DNA of 64,000 nucleotides from Malassezia japonica (GCF_029542785.1 NC_083373.1:496001-560000), one strand, 5' to 3'. Positions 36,404 through 46,415 are shown, numbered from the stretch's first letter. A program made the numbers and translations. Notes: generated by a model not told the origin, from the sequence alone.

Positions 36404-37640
36404 ATGACGTCCACCGAAAACGCGCACGCGTCGAAGGACGCGAAAGTCGAGCTGGACGAGGCTGCTCGCCTGTTTGCCTTGAAGAAGTACGAGTCCGCGT
36501 CGGATGTGCTTGCCGAGGCCCTCGAGACACTGTAGGTACCCTTGCTTACCTAGGCGCGACACCTATGGCGAAGACGCGCCGGAGCTCGCGCCGGTCCTGC
36601 ACCAGTACGGCCGCGCGCTGCTCGAGCATGTAATTGAAGTCTCGGGTGCACTGGGCGGCGGTGGCACGGCTGACCCTGGTGTGCAGGACGATGAGCCGTC
36701 GCTGCCCCACGATGGCCGCTTCAGCTTTGTCGGCGATGCGGAGGACGCCGAGGGGGTTGAGCCCAAGGCGAGTGGCAAGCGCAAGGCTGCCGCTGAGCCG
36801 GACGAGGAGGAAGAGCCGGAAGACGACGACGACGACCTCGGTGTCGCCTTCACTGTGCTGGACCTGTCGCGTGTTATATTCGAGCGGATTCTCGGCACGT
36901 CCGAGAGCCAGCCCGCCTCGTCCAAGAGCACGGGCAGCAAGTCAAAGCAGACGGCTGAGCTCAAGACCATCACAGGCGAGACGATGGACGAGGTCGCGCT
37001 CCTTGCGGAGCTGGGCGAAGTGTATAACGATCTGGGCGATGTTGGGCTCGAAACAGGTACGTCGACGCACTCACCTAGAAAACTTTGAGCAGGCCTCGGA
37101 GGACTACGGTTCGTCGCTGCGTGTACTCGCGCCGCTCCTCGCGCCCTATTCGCGCCGCTTGTCGGATGCGCACCTGCGCCTCGGCCTCGCACTCGAATTC
37201 CACCCCAACGAGAAGCGCCGCCCCGAGGCGTTCGGCCACATTGAGCAAGCCGCGCACGTCCTGCAGCGCCGTCTTGTGGAGCTAGAGAAGGACACGCCCT
37301 CTGCCACGGCCGAAGGCCGCGTGTTTGCAGAGAAGGATAACCTGGCCGCGCTCGATGACGACCAGCGCCGGCGCGAGACGCGCGACGTGAAAGAAGTGCT
37401 GAAGGATCTCGAGGTCAAGGTATGTACACTATGCTGACGCAGCTCGACGAGATGAAGGCGGCGCCTACGCCCGCTCTCAAAGAGGACGGCAAACCGCAGA
37501 ATCCCGAGCTGGAAACCGCGATCCGCGACGCATTCCTCAATGCTGCGCAGTCGGCCCTCGGCGAGTCGGTCACGAGCGCGGCCAAGGACCAGCCCGTGAA
37601 CGACCTCAGCGCACGGGTCAAGCGCAAGAAGAAGAACTGA
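36404..37640 (+). CDS. NASP: NASP/Sim3/Hif1-type histone chaperone (SHNi-TPR)
   Basis: Exons 36404-36531, 36554-37056, 37079-37419 and 37443-37640 (introns 22, 22, 23 nt) give 389 aa. TPR motifs (ARLFALKKYESASDVLAEALE; DTYGEDAPELAPVLHQYGRALLE) are interrupted by a strongly acidic segment (EPDEEEEPEDDDDDLG), then LAELGEVYNDLGDVGLETENFEQASEDY and LGLALEFHPNEKRRPEAFGHIEQA, the SHNi-TPR core. The C-terminus is a basic nuclear-signal-like KRKKKN. Family members carry H3-H4 or CENP-A. A CACGTG lies at 36358-36363, 40 bp upstream. Confidence 0.92.
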
Positions 37641-37700
37641 GTAGCCTATTTTGCTTAGTCATAACACGTCGGCGCCGGCAGCGCTTCCCCTCTTGACAGC

Positions 37701-38336
37701 ATGGCGACCAACATCACCTTCCACCCCGGCACTGTGACCTACGAGGAGCGCTCTCAGCTCCTGAACCAGCAAGGCGTGACGATCTGGCTTACGGGTCTCT
37801 CTGCGTCGGGTAAGTCGACGATCGCGACGGCTCTTGAGCAGCACCTGCTGCACCTCAAGAAGTCGGCCTACCGTCTGGATGGTGACAACATCCGCTTTGG
37901 CCTGAACAAGGACCTTGGCTTTTCGCCCAAGGACCGTGAGGAGAACATCCGCCGCATCTCGGAGGTGTCTCTTCTGTTCGCTTCGTCGACGTCGATCACG
38001 ATCACCTCGTTCATCTCGCCGTACAAGGCCGACCGTGACTTTGCGCGCGAGCTGCACGCGAAGCACAACCCTCCCCTGCCCTTCGTGGAAGTTTTTGTGG
38101 ACGCCAGTATTGAGGAGTGCGAGAAGCGCGACCCCAAGGGTCTGTACAAAAAGGCCAAGGCGGGCGAGATCAAGGGTGCGTACGCATGGCTAACCCCAGA
38201 GTTTACTGGCATTTCGGCCCCCTACGAGGCGCCTGCCCAGCCCGAGATCCACATCGACGCCGACAAGACCTCGGTCGAGGACAGCGTTGCGCAGATCGTG
38301 CGCTACCTGCAGGAGAAGCAGTACCTCAAGCTCTAA
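37701..38336 (+). CDS. MET14: Adenylyl-sulfate (APS) kinase
   Basis: Phosphorylates APS to PAPS. 211 aa, intronless. P-loop [24 protein letters not shown], the family motif [39 protein letters not shown] and [15 protein letters not shown]. All catalytic features of Met14 are present. Codon usage is strongly biased to C/G third bases. In an organism that lives on host sulfur amino acids its role may be PAPS supply rather than sulfate assimilation; that is inference. Confidence 0.97.
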   Translation: MATNITFHPGTVTYEERSQLLNQQGVTIWLTGLSASGKSTIATALEQHLLHLKKSAYRLDGDNIRFGLNKDLGFSPKDREENIRRISEVSLLFASSTSITITSFISPYKADRDFARELHAKHNPPLPFVEVFVDASIEECEKRDPKGLYKKAKAGEIKGAYAWLTPEFTGISAPYEAPAQPEIHIDADKTSVEDSVAQIVRYLQEKQYLKL

Positions 38337-38855
38337 GTAGCGCAATGATCTTTGTCCGTAGGCAGCATACAATGAGGGCTACTCGGTCTACAGGGCGAAC
38401 GGTGCTGGGAACACCAAAGGGTGTCGGGTATTAAAATGAAGAACAAAACGAAACAGCAACCGGCATGGCGCATTTCAGTTTGACCTGCACCTTATCTGGC
38501 AGAGACCGCTTGAGAAGCCTCGGCGCTGGTTGGGCTACCACCGTCTGCGTAGTAGTTCGGACGGCCGTGTGAGCTTGAAGCATTGTGTGTAGAATGCGTG
38601 CCCTCTTCGCCAAATTTTTGACCGGGGGTATTTAAGAACGCAGCGTTAGACGCATCGAACTGGTCCGTCGGGAATGCATGTGCATACCCCATGAGTTGAT
38701 TGGCATTCACGGTATTAAGTGAGTTGAAGCTGGAAGTCGAGTGATCCGCCGAGTGCGACGGGCCATTCGCTTGGGGATTAGCGATCATCGAATGGGTGTT
38801 GTCCATGTGTCCCGAGAACCCCTGGCGGCCTTGCATGGCAAAATTCGCCTGGGGA
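38337..38855. other. Intergenic region holding an out-of-frame coding-like tail of the forkhead gene
   Basis: About 520 bp between MET14 and the forkhead stop. On the minus strand an open frame (from about 38862 to 38492) begins right at the forkhead stop but in another frame and encodes roughly 120 Ser/Asn/Gln/His-rich residues (SDPQANFAMQGRQGF, NSLNTVNANQL, SSSHGRPNYY) of the same composition as the forkhead C-terminus. No GT-AG intron that restores the frame was found. Confidence 0.5.
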
Positions 38856-40679
38856 TCAGAGCTGTGGCAGCATGGGCAGGTTGTCTTCGGTGTTCCCATA
38901 CATTAAGCCTTGGCCCTGCATCCCGGGAAAGTTGAGGCTCGTTGCGCTGCTCGGCTGCGACTTGTTCAGGTCGAACATCGACTCGTTACTAAGCGAGCCG
39001 AGCGTCGAGCTGAGCGTGCGTGCATCAAGATTCGCCAGGGCTTGCAAGGAGAGCGCGGGGATACCCGAGTCCATGCCTGGATTCATATTGTCCACGAAGC
39101 TGTTTGGAGACGAAAAAGCGCTCATGCTGCGGCGGTCCTGCGTGTCCACACCCTGCATACCGTTGCTGTTGGGGTACAGCGGGCGTTGGTCCTGCAAGGA
39201 GCGGCCCAGCATGTTGGCAAATGCAGAATCGTCCACGGATTGCGAGACGTCAGATCCAAATTGCTGTGCAGAGTGATCATTGAGTAGATTCAGGGGCAAT
39301 TGCATGTCTTGGCCATGACTGAGGAAGGGGATCGGCTGGCTGATTGTGTGTCCCATCGGAGCTTGCGGGTTGCTTGTAAAAGGCAAGTTCTGCGCTGCAT
39401 TCATGGGGCCCATGCCTTGGCCATAGCTCAATGGATAGGAAGAAGGCTGCATACCTGCCATCGCAGGCGAGTTTGCATACAGAGAGACTGGCGTGCCAGG
39501 CGATCCGATCGTCGTTTGCGACATCGACCCATCGCTCACGGCACTGTTCATTGGAGCATAGCCTGTCGTGGTATTGGAAAGGACCGGCGATACAACCGCA
39601 TCGATCGATTGCATCGAGTGGCCACCCGGATAGGAGCTGGAAGTGAGCTTGTCTGTCATCACTGGGGACGTTTGATCGTAGTCAAACGACACAGGCAGCG
39701 TAGACGCGCGTTCCAGCGACGGCGTAGTCGGCTGGGGATAGCCCATTTGGCCATTGTGGGTCACCTGCATCGGCTGTTCGCGTCCGCTGTTCGGCCCTAT
39801 CGCGACAGGGCTCATGCGGTGCGATTGGCCATAGTGCTTACCATGTGTGCCCACGCTCCCCAAACTGCTCGAGTTGTTGCTCGTGTTTTGCCCACGGACT
39901 GCCTCGGCGACGCGCCCCTGGCGATAAGCACCTTGCGCCTCGGCACTGAGCGTCCACCAGCTGCCCTTGCCACTCGCATTCGAAGGGCGTGGGACCTTGA
40001 CAAACAGGTTTCCCTTGATGGACAAGGTGGATTTGATGCGGTTCTTCACACGAGCTTCCCAGTCCTTTCCGGCAGCCCATTCGCGGATATCGGGAAACTT
40101 GTGGCACATACCTTCAAAGAGGTCTTGGATCACCAAGCGGCCGCCGGGGCTCTCGGAGATAGTGTAGCAGATCATCTCGGCCCAGTTCAGGCGGATGGTG
40201 TTCTGACCCGATACGCGGCTCGGGGGTGGAGACATGGCGTTGGTGGATGGTGTGACAGATGGTCCCCTTGCAAAGGAGAATGTTTGATGAGAGATGTTGG
40301 GAGTTGACGATGGTGTACTGCTTTCCGATGCGCGGGAAGAAGTATTCGAAGGTTTGTGAGCATGTTGAGATGGGTGAGCGGCTTTCGGTCCTCTCGTATC
40401 CCATTTGGCTGTAGACGCAGCATGCGACGAGTCACCCGAGTCTGCGTTGAGAGACCCCCGCTGAAACACGGTCTGTGGTGTGACAGGGGCGAGATCGGGG
40501 ACGCCACACAATGCAGTCAGTGTGACGTCGGGATCTGCCGCACTGTGCGCCTTCAACGATGGGGAGAAGCGGCCTGCTGGATGATGAGTATGATGAAGAT
40601 ACACACCTTGCATTGCAGAATGCGCGACAGTGCTTTCTAGATTGGGACCCAGAGGAAATGCAGACAGATGCGGCTGCAT
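38856..40679 (-). CDS. Forkhead-domain transcription factor
   Basis: 607 aa, intronless. Ser/Thr/Pro-rich N-terminus, then the forkhead domain at about residues 160-245 (LNWAEMICYTISESPGGRL, WEARVKNRIKSTLSIKGNLFVKV, GKGSWWTLS), followed by 360 residues of Asn/Gln/Ser/Met-rich low complexity, a typical activation region. The wing motif GSWW and RIKSTLS helix 3 differ from the canonical N-S-I-R-H-N-L-S, so DNA specificity may be altered. Start taken at the first ATG (40679). See the neighbouring out-of-frame tail. Confidence 0.85.
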   Translation of the reverse strand: MQPHLSAFPLGPNLESTVAHSAMQGVYLHHTHHPAGRFSPSLKAHSAADPDVTLTALCGVPDLAPVTPQTVFQRGSLNADSGDSSHAASTAKWDTRGPKAAHPSQHAHKPSNTSSRASESSTPSSTPNISHQTFSFARGPSVTPSTNAMSPPPSRVSGQNTIRLNWAEMICYTISESPGGRLVIQDLFEGMCHKFPDIREWAAGKDWEARVKNRIKSTLSIKGNLFVKVPRPSNASGKGSWWTLSAEAQGAYRQGRVAEAVRGQNTSNNSSSLGSVGTHGKHYGQSHRMSPVAIGPNSGREQPMQVTHNGQMGYPQPTTPSLERASTLPVSFDYDQTSPVMTDKLTSSSYPGGHSMQSIDAVVSPVLSNTTTGYAPMNSAVSDGSMSQTTIGSPGTPVSLYANSPAMAGMQPSSYPLSYGQGMGPMNAAQNLPFTSNPQAPMGHTISQPIPFLSHGQDMQLPLNLLNDHSAQQFGSDVSQSVDDSAFANMLGRSLQDQRPLYPNSNGMQGVDTQDRRSMSAFSSPNSFVDNMNPGMDSGIPALSLQALANLDARTLSSTLGSLSNESMFDLNKSQPSSATSLNFPGMQGQGLMYGNTEDNLPMLPQL

Positions 40680-41116
40680 TACAAGGCAATCTAGGCAGCC
40701 TAGCACAAAGGAAGGTGGGATGCTACGTGCAGCCCTTAGCTAATGGGGACCCCACGCTGGTAAAACGGGAAGTCGACACTGGCACAGCTGCCCGGCAGTG
40801 GCCTCGAGTGCTAATGTGAACAAACTAGCTGACGTGCGATAGGAAAGCGCGCACTGCGTGCATGAACTCGCTGTGTGCCCCCGTAGGGCCCAACAGGCCA
40901 GACACGGTAGTCCAGCACGTGATATTAAATTCCCTCGTTCCTGCTGGCGGTTCATCGGCCCTAACGGCATAGGCTCGCTGCGGATCCTACTGAAAATTAA
41001 GTTTCATTGGCCCATTCAGGAACACAAAGACACGTGCTTAGTACTACTGGGCAGGGGCAAAACGCAACTCTATCATTTCAATCGGCGCATCAAGGCGTGG
41101 TCAGTAAGTACGCTGC
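40680..41116. other. Intergenic region upstream of the forkhead gene
   Basis: 437 bp, lower in GC than the surroundings. CACGTG occurs at 40916-40921 and 41031-41036. I see no ORF of note, RNA gene or repeat. The 3' end of the next gene may splice into it (a possible GTATGT donor near 41161), but no acceptor is convincing. Confidence 0.4.
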
Positions 41117-42913
41117 TCATTGGCCCAAAGCCAAGCGAAATATACGCATGTCATACATACCTTGAGCGCGCTGGGCTTCTAAGCCTTGTAGTTGGCCATT
41201 CATTGTCTCCCCTTCCAACCTTCCTTTCTCGACTTCCTGATCGCGTATCACCTCCATATCCACGTCGACGTCACTCATGGCGTCATGATCATCCTCGTCA
41301 GCATCCTCATGTAGAGTTGAAGGCTGTACTTCATCGATAATAAACGTATCACGCTCCTGAGTCAATGCCTCATTCGCGGCGCGCAAGCTCGCAACGGCAG
41401 CTTCGGGGCCCTCGCGCGAAAGGATGCTGCTTTCCGGGGGACCCGTCGGAGATAGGTCGTCACCGTGTGGAATTGTCGTTGTTTCGGTTTTGGGCGGCTG
41501 TCTCCGCAATGCACCAGCCAAGCGACCCCCGAGGGTCGGACGCGCGTCGTCCTTGGGCGTAGCGCCGTGTGAAGCGGAGGAGGCACGCATAAACGACGTT
41601 CCCCACAGTCCACCTTTGGGTTTTTCAGGTGTCAACGGCGCAGGGGCCGCAAAACTCGGCAGCGGGCCTTTCACCGAGTGCGTTTGAAGGCGCAAGGCAA
41701 CCTGGTCTGCAAGCGCGTCCATGCGCGTCTTGCCCTCCTCGCCTAGTAGACCGCCGAGGAAACCAACGACCTTACCACGTGTACCAGTCGTAATGTCGCG
41801 CGAATAGCTCGCAGGCGTATCAGCATCCAGGGGAGCGGTATTGCCGTGGATCAGGGTAGTGGTCAACGAGACCGTGTTGCTATCGCCCGCTTTGTTCTGA
41901 GCGGCGCCGCCGCGGGGTAGCACTGGCGCGGCATGCCAGGCAAATGCCCCGCCCGTCGTGGAACGCTGAACGGGCTCGAGTCGCACCGAGCTCGCTAGGT
42001 CGTGTTCAAAAAACTTTTGCAAAACGGGCGACGTGACAGCCAGCGCACGGAACGACGCAAGGGAGAGAAAAGGCTGCGTCTCGTCGTCCGCTGGGGGCGG
42101 GGGGGCGGACGATGGGGCGCCTGACGATGCCTCTTTTGTAGCGGCGGCATGGTCCGCACTGGGCTTGGGCTGCCCTTCCGGCGCAGCGGCCGGCGCAGAG
42201 GGGGTCGCTGGGGATGCATCCGTGGGGGTAGCCTGGGTACCCAGGGCTGCGCCCGAACGAGCTGCTTCGGGCGTGGGCGCCGCTTCGGCCGTGCTTGCAG
42301 CCGCAGCCGGCTCGGCAGACGGCGCAGCCGCCGCATCGTCCTCGGGCGCCTCCTCCTCGTTCATTGCACCTGCACCCAGCGTGCCCTCTTCCAACGCAAC
42401 GGCGCGATCGAGCGACAGATCCCACAGCGCATCCAAGTTGCGCTCGAGCTCAGTCTTCCACTCGCTCGACTCGGCGTCGTACGTTTCTTTCGACACAGTC
42501 CGCTTCAGCACGCTGTCGATTTCGTCGGCGACTAGCGCGGCACTCCGCCCCTCGCCCGGCGCCACGTAGCGCAGGCCAGGGAAGCGCTTCTCGTACTGCT
42601 CGTAGCGCTGCGCGAGGCGCTTGCCCGCGCTTTTGCCATCGACGTATACATGGGGATATGTCCCAACAAGTCCTGCACTATCGAGCGCGTCCCATCCCGG
42701 TTCCTCCTCGACACAGAACCGCGCGACGTCCACAAGCCCATCATAGGTACCAGGCTGGCTATCCTCTGGCAATTCTGCAATCGCCTCGGCGCACTGCACG
42801 CCAAGTGCGCCCGCAGTATCCACCGAACACTGCAGAATTACGCGCAGAATTGCGGCGAGCGATGCCGCATCCGCGCTCGGGATGCCGCTCGCGCTGATCA
42901 CACCGCCGCTCAT
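41117..42913 (-). CDS. Protein with degenerate OHCU-decarboxylase-like N-domain and novel C-terminus
   Basis: 598 aa if unspliced. The N-terminal 170 residues align in order with fungal 2-oxo-4-hydroxy-4-carboxy-5-ureidoimidazoline decarboxylases: a Tyr/Glu/Phe-Pro-Gly-Leu-Arg-Tyr-Val motif (RYEQYEKRFPGLRYV), GRSAALVADEI and the terminal ELERNLDALWDLSLDRA helix. The catalytic HP dipeptide expected earlier is replaced by GTYPHVY. A long Ala/Pro/Glu linker follows, then a region with FRALAVTSPVLQKFFEHDLASS and RGKVVGFLGGLLGEEGKTR that I do not recognise, and an acidic coiled coil (DVDVDMEVIRDQEVEKGRLE). The last codons lie by a GTATGT sequence and may be spliced. Start ATG 42913. Confidence 0.6.
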   Translation of the reverse strand: MSGGVISASGIPSADAASLAAILRVILQCSVDTAGALGVQCAEAIAELPEDSQPGTYDGLVDVARFCVEEEPGWDALDSAGLVGTYPHVYVDGKSAGKRLAQRYEQYEKRFPGLRYVAPGEGRSAALVADEIDSVLKRTVSKETYDAESSEWKTELERNLDALWDLSLDRAVALEEGTLGAGAMNEEEAPEDDAAAAPSAEPAAAASTAEAAPTPEAARSGAALGTQATPTDASPATPSAPAAAPEGQPKPSADHAAATKEASSGAPSSAPPPPADDETQPFLSLASFRALAVTSPVLQKFFEHDLASSVRLEPVQRSTTGGAFAWHAAPVLPRGGAAQNKAGDSNTVSLTTTLIHGNTAPLDADTPASYSRDITTGTRGKVVGFLGGLLGEEGKTRMDALADQVALRLQTHSVKGPLPSFAAPAPLTPEKPKGGLWGTSFMRASSASHGATPKDDARPTLGGRLAGALRRQPPKTETTTIPHGDDLSPTGPPESSILSREGPEAAVASLRAANEALTQERDTFIIDEVQPSTLHEDADEDDHDAMSDVDVDMEVIRDQEVEKGRLEGETMNGQLQGLEAQRAQGMYDMRIFRLALGQ

Positions 42914-42977
42914 CCCAACGAACGTGGAGTGCACGGGCAACGTCGCCGGTGCTGACTAAAGGCGCACGGCCGCGACC

Positions 42978-44103
42978 ATGGCGTGGATGCGCGCGCTGCG
43001 AGGCGTGCGGGGTGTCGCGACGCAGGCGGTGCGGCCCGAGACGAGTCGAGCACAGCGCTTTGCTGTGTATGGAGCGGCGTTTGTAGCGGGGATCGGCGTG
43101 GGGTGCTGGGTGACACGCCCACGCACCGCACTGCCAGGCCCCGAAGACTATGCCGAATTTTCGGTGCTGGGCTCGGCGCTCTTGCCGCGCGACGGCTCAG
43201 CGGCGTTTGACGTACGCGAGCCGGCGGTGCACCGCCTTGTGCAGGTGAAGGCTCAAGGCGACCTCCCTACGCCGCCGTCTGACACACTGCGCAGCCGCCT
43301 GGCGATCTACTCGTACTATGTAAAAGAGCCGTCGCTGCAGGTCGAGCGCGCGTATACGCCCCTCGCGATGCTCATGCGGGGCGAGGCGTCTGCCCTTACA
43401 TTCCTCGTGAAGCGGTATACGGACGGCGAAATGTCGCGCTACCTCCATCGCCTGCGCCCGGGCGGAAGCGTCTCGCTGCGTGGGCCGGTGCCGACATGGA
43501 CGCTGGGCGACGCGCCGATGCCCAAAGAGATTGTCATGGTACGTACTTGTGCTTACGCAGCTTGTCGGAGGCACTGGTGTGAGCACTGCACTGCAGCTAC
43601 TCTCGAATGTGTACTCGCATCCGTCGCCGGATGCGCCCAAAATCAAGGTGCTGTACGCCGCCCAGTCGCTCGACTCGCTCGAGATGGTGCCGGACCTTGC
43701 GTCGTTTGCACACGCGCATCCCCAGCAGGTGTCGCTTGGCGTGTGGGTCGAGCGCCTCGGCGGCCAGCGCGGCATGCTTGGCGGCGTCGAGCCGACGCCG
43801 GCCACCGTGCGCCCCCTGGCGCAAAAGACGGGTTGGTTTGCCAAGCCCGCCGCGCCGAAGCGGTACCTGCTCTCGGTCGGCGAGCGCGATATTCCCTTGT
43901 CGCACGGCCGCCTGGCTCCGGCGGACCTTGTCGAGTGGACCACGCCTGGGGACGACGGCGAGCGCCTCGTGCTCGTGTGTGGCCCCGATGGCTTTGTACG
44001 TGCGGTAGCGGGCGCCAAAGGCCGCGACCTGCTTTCGCAAGGGCCGCTGCGGGGTATGCTGGCCTCGCTTGGTTACCGCCCGAACCAGGTCGTGAAGCTC
44101 TAG
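42978..44103 (+). CDS. Mitochondrial FAD/NAD(P)-dependent reductase, Cyc2/cytochrome b5 reductase-like
   Basis: Exons 42978-43538 and 43561-44103 (22-nt intron) give 367 aa. Basic, acid-free presequence (MAWMRALRGVRGVATQAVR), a membrane helix (FAVYGAAFVAGIGVGCWV), then a ferredoxin-reductase fold: FAD-binding ERAYTPLAM and FLVKRYTDGEMSRYLHRLRPGGSVSLRGP, NAD(P)-binding LVGGTGVSTALQLL (restored by the splice), and C-terminal VLVCGPDGFVRAVAG. Architecture suits Cyc2, which reduces haem for cytochrome c maturation in the inner membrane; a generic b5 reductase is the alternative. Its TAG overlaps the stop of COG4. Confidence 0.75.
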
Positions 44104-46415
44104 CTGCGCAGCGCACGTACCTGCTGCACTTCGCTGGGTGACAGCTGCCACGAGATACCGAGCGACGCGCCAGCCTCGTAGATATCGCCCTCGTCGTCGT
44201 CGTCGCGGTTGAGTACGTAGGCGACCTGCTGCAGCTTGGCAAACTTGTCGCGCACGCCCCACGGCGTCTGAGCCGCAAAGAAGGCGAGCATGCTGCGCAG
44301 GTCCTTGTCGAAGCGGAGCGCGCCCAGCTCGCTGAAGCGCAGGTGCATCACCGCCTCTTCCCACGGCGCGAGGATCGCATCGAGAGCGTGGCCAAAGAGC
44401 AGCGCGTAGTTCGGCTCGGTGAGCTGCTCACGGTAGCCGGGCAGCACCGACTCCCAGCCCGCACGCAGGCGCGTAGCGACCGCGTCGGCGTCCTCGGCGC
44501 GCGCGTACGCCGCCTCGTCGAGGTCGTAGGAGAGGTCGTGAAGCATTTCGTGGAGCAGCGCCTGCACACGCGGCTCGACCAGGGTGGTATAGAGCTCCTC
44601 CGTCTCGAACTGCAAGGCGGAGCGCAGCTTGGGGGTGAGCGAGCCGATGCGGCTCACGATGTCCTGCGCGAGCGACAGCTCGCTCGTGGCGGACACGTCG
44701 GGGTCCGCGCGGTCGGGCAGCGACGCGTCAAAGTACTGCATCAGGAACGACTCCTGGTGCAGGTCCGCGAGGATCCGCTCAGTGTACGCGGCGGACACGT
44801 CGAGCACGTTGAGGTACACGATCATGGTCGCCTTCACTTCGCGCACCGCGGCCGCACGGCGGGGGCCGTCGACGAGGCGAGGGACGTTGAGCGCACGGCG
44901 GCATCCGTCCATGCGCAGCACCACGATCTCGACAAACTCGGTCTCGAGTAGCGCGAGCGCCTGCGTCACGACACGCTCAGCAAGCTCTAGCGAGGAGGCA
45001 GAGAGCGTGCGTGTAAAGATGGTGCGCAGCATAAAGAAGAGGTCGTCGGGCAGCGAGCTCGTGATCGGGCGCGCGCTCAGGTCCGGCGTATCCAGCGCAT
45101 GGACGCGCTCGATGCTCGCACGCAGCGACCAGATCTGCAGCGGAAAGAACGTCTCGGACACGAGTGCGTCGAGACGCGCACTGAGCGACGCGTCCGGCGC
45201 ACGCCCGGCTGCAGCGTCGACCAGCACCACGTCCGTCTTGAGCTGGTTCCGCAGAAACTGCCGAAAGAGCGCCCACTGCGACGAGACCGCCGCGAGCTCG
45301 GTGAGGAGCACGTCGGCGTGTGCAATGTCGGGCGCCAGCGCCTCGGGCGGTGCGGCGCTCGGCGTGCTTGGGCGCGTGAGCGAAAACGGGAGCGACAGGT
45401 CCGTCTTGGGCTTCTCGCCCTCGCCAAAGATGCGCCCGGGCGTGTGGGGCGCGCCGCGGATCCCGTCGAGGACCGTGAAGCGGTATGCGTTTGCATCGCG
45501 CAGCATGCGCACGCGCTGCCGCTTTTCGTCCCAGACCTCGAGGATCTGCAACCCCAGACGCGTCCATTCCTGCGAGAGGCCTGGCAGGACGCCTTGCACA
45601 AAGCCCGCGTGGCCGTCTTGGAGAAAGAGGCGGTCGACCACCGGCTCGTGTTCGTGGATAAAGATGGCGAGCGAGTCGAATACGGCCCCCCACAGCATGC
45701 CATAGTACGGCGCAGTGGGCGGCGTCGCAAGCAGCTTTTCCTGCACGCCTTTGCCCTGCGCGTGCACGAGGGTGACGGCAAACGCGGTGTACGCCGCCAG
45801 GCCTTCTGCGTGCGCGTGCACCACGGGAAAGAGCGAGAGAAAGCGTGTCGCCTGCGCCTCGTCCTGCGTCGCAGGCGCCGTGTAGTGCGCAAAGTTCTTT
45901 GTGAGCGCTTCGAGCAGCTCGGTGCGCAGCCGTGCGAGCGTCTGTGGTGCCGGGTCCGGAAGCATGGTCGACGGCACCGACTGCCGCGCAAACTCGCTGT
46001 GCACAATCTCCTGGTCCACCTCGAGCGCCGCGGCACAGTGCGCGGCGCCCGCATCCCAGTCGCGGTGCTCGAGCGCCTCGGCGAGCGCCGCGCACGCGTG
46101 CTTCAGCTGGACCACGGCGCGGCACCATTTCATCGAGAGCTCGACACGCTGCCGCTCTTCATGCAGCTGCTGCATCTCGCCGTAGAGCTGCGATGCGGTG
46201 CCCGCTGTGCCCTGCATCCGTGCTTCGAGGTCCGCCGACCGCTGTGCGACGCGCGCGAGGCGCGGCGCGACGTCCGCCGCTGCCGCCTCCTCGCTCCCCG
46301 CTATGGATGCCTGCGCAGCGCTGATGAGCCCTGCTATGCGCGCTTCGCGCGCGTGCTCCTCGGCCTGCAGCGCGTCGAGCGCGCGCCGCACGTCGGCCGC
46401 CGGCGATCGCGTCAT
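44100..46415 (-). CDS. COG4: Conserved oligomeric Golgi complex subunit 4
   Basis: 771 aa, intronless. N-terminal coiled coil (ADLEARMQGTAGTASQLYGEMQQLHEERQR), CRAVVQLKHACAAL, the DQEIVHSEF segment, then the CATCHR helical region with EKLLATPPTAPYYGMLWGAVFDSLAIFIHEHEPVVDRLF and the conserved C-terminus (ELGALRFDKDLRSMLAFF, WGVRDKFAKLQQVAYVLN, DIYEA, WQLSPSEVQQVRALR). COG tethers retrograde intra-Golgi vesicles. Start MTRSPAADVRR at 46415; upstream in-frame codons are only GTG. Stop shares CTAG with the convergent reductase. Confidence 0.94.
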   Translation of the reverse strand: MTRSPAADVRRALDALQAEEHAREARIAGLISAAQASIAGSEEAAAADVAPRLARVAQRSADLEARMQGTAGTASQLYGEMQQLHEERQRVELSMKWCRAVVQLKHACAALAEALEHRDWDAGAAHCAAALEVDQEIVHSEFARQSVPSTMLPDPAPQTLARLRTELLEALTKNFAHYTAPATQDEAQATRFLSLFPVVHAHAEGLAAYTAFAVTLVHAQGKGVQEKLLATPPTAPYYGMLWGAVFDSLAIFIHEHEPVVDRLFLQDGHAGFVQGVLPGLSQEWTRLGLQILEVWDEKRQRVRMLRDANAYRFTVLDGIRGAPHTPGRIFGEGEKPKTDLSLPFSLTRPSTPSAAPPEALAPDIAHADVLLTELAAVSSQWALFRQFLRNQLKTDVVLVDAAAGRAPDASLSARLDALVSETFFPLQIWSLRASIERVHALDTPDLSARPITSSLPDDLFFMLRTIFTRTLSASSLELAERVVTQALALLETEFVEIVVLRMDGCRRALNVPRLVDGPRRAAAVREVKATMIVYLNVLDVSAAYTERILADLHQESFLMQYFDASLPDRADPDVSATSELSLAQDIVSRIGSLTPKLRSALQFETEELYTTLVEPRVQALLHEMLHDLSYDLDEAAYARAEDADAVATRLRAGWESVLPGYREQLTEPNYALLFGHALDAILAPWEEAVMHLRFSELGALRFDKDLRSMLAFFAAQTPWGVRDKFAKLQQVAYVLNRDDDDEGDIYEAGASLGISWQLSPSEVQQVRALRS

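Noticed and set aside
38856..38910. Intron GTATGG...CTGATCCCCAG at the forkhead 3' end
   Set aside because: Splicing it gives a different frame that stops after about 20 codons and does not reach the coding-like tail.
40680..41116. Possible AT-rich centromere core
   Set aside because: Only slightly lower in GC than its surroundings, with no clear AT-rich core; nothing in the sequence supports a centromere.
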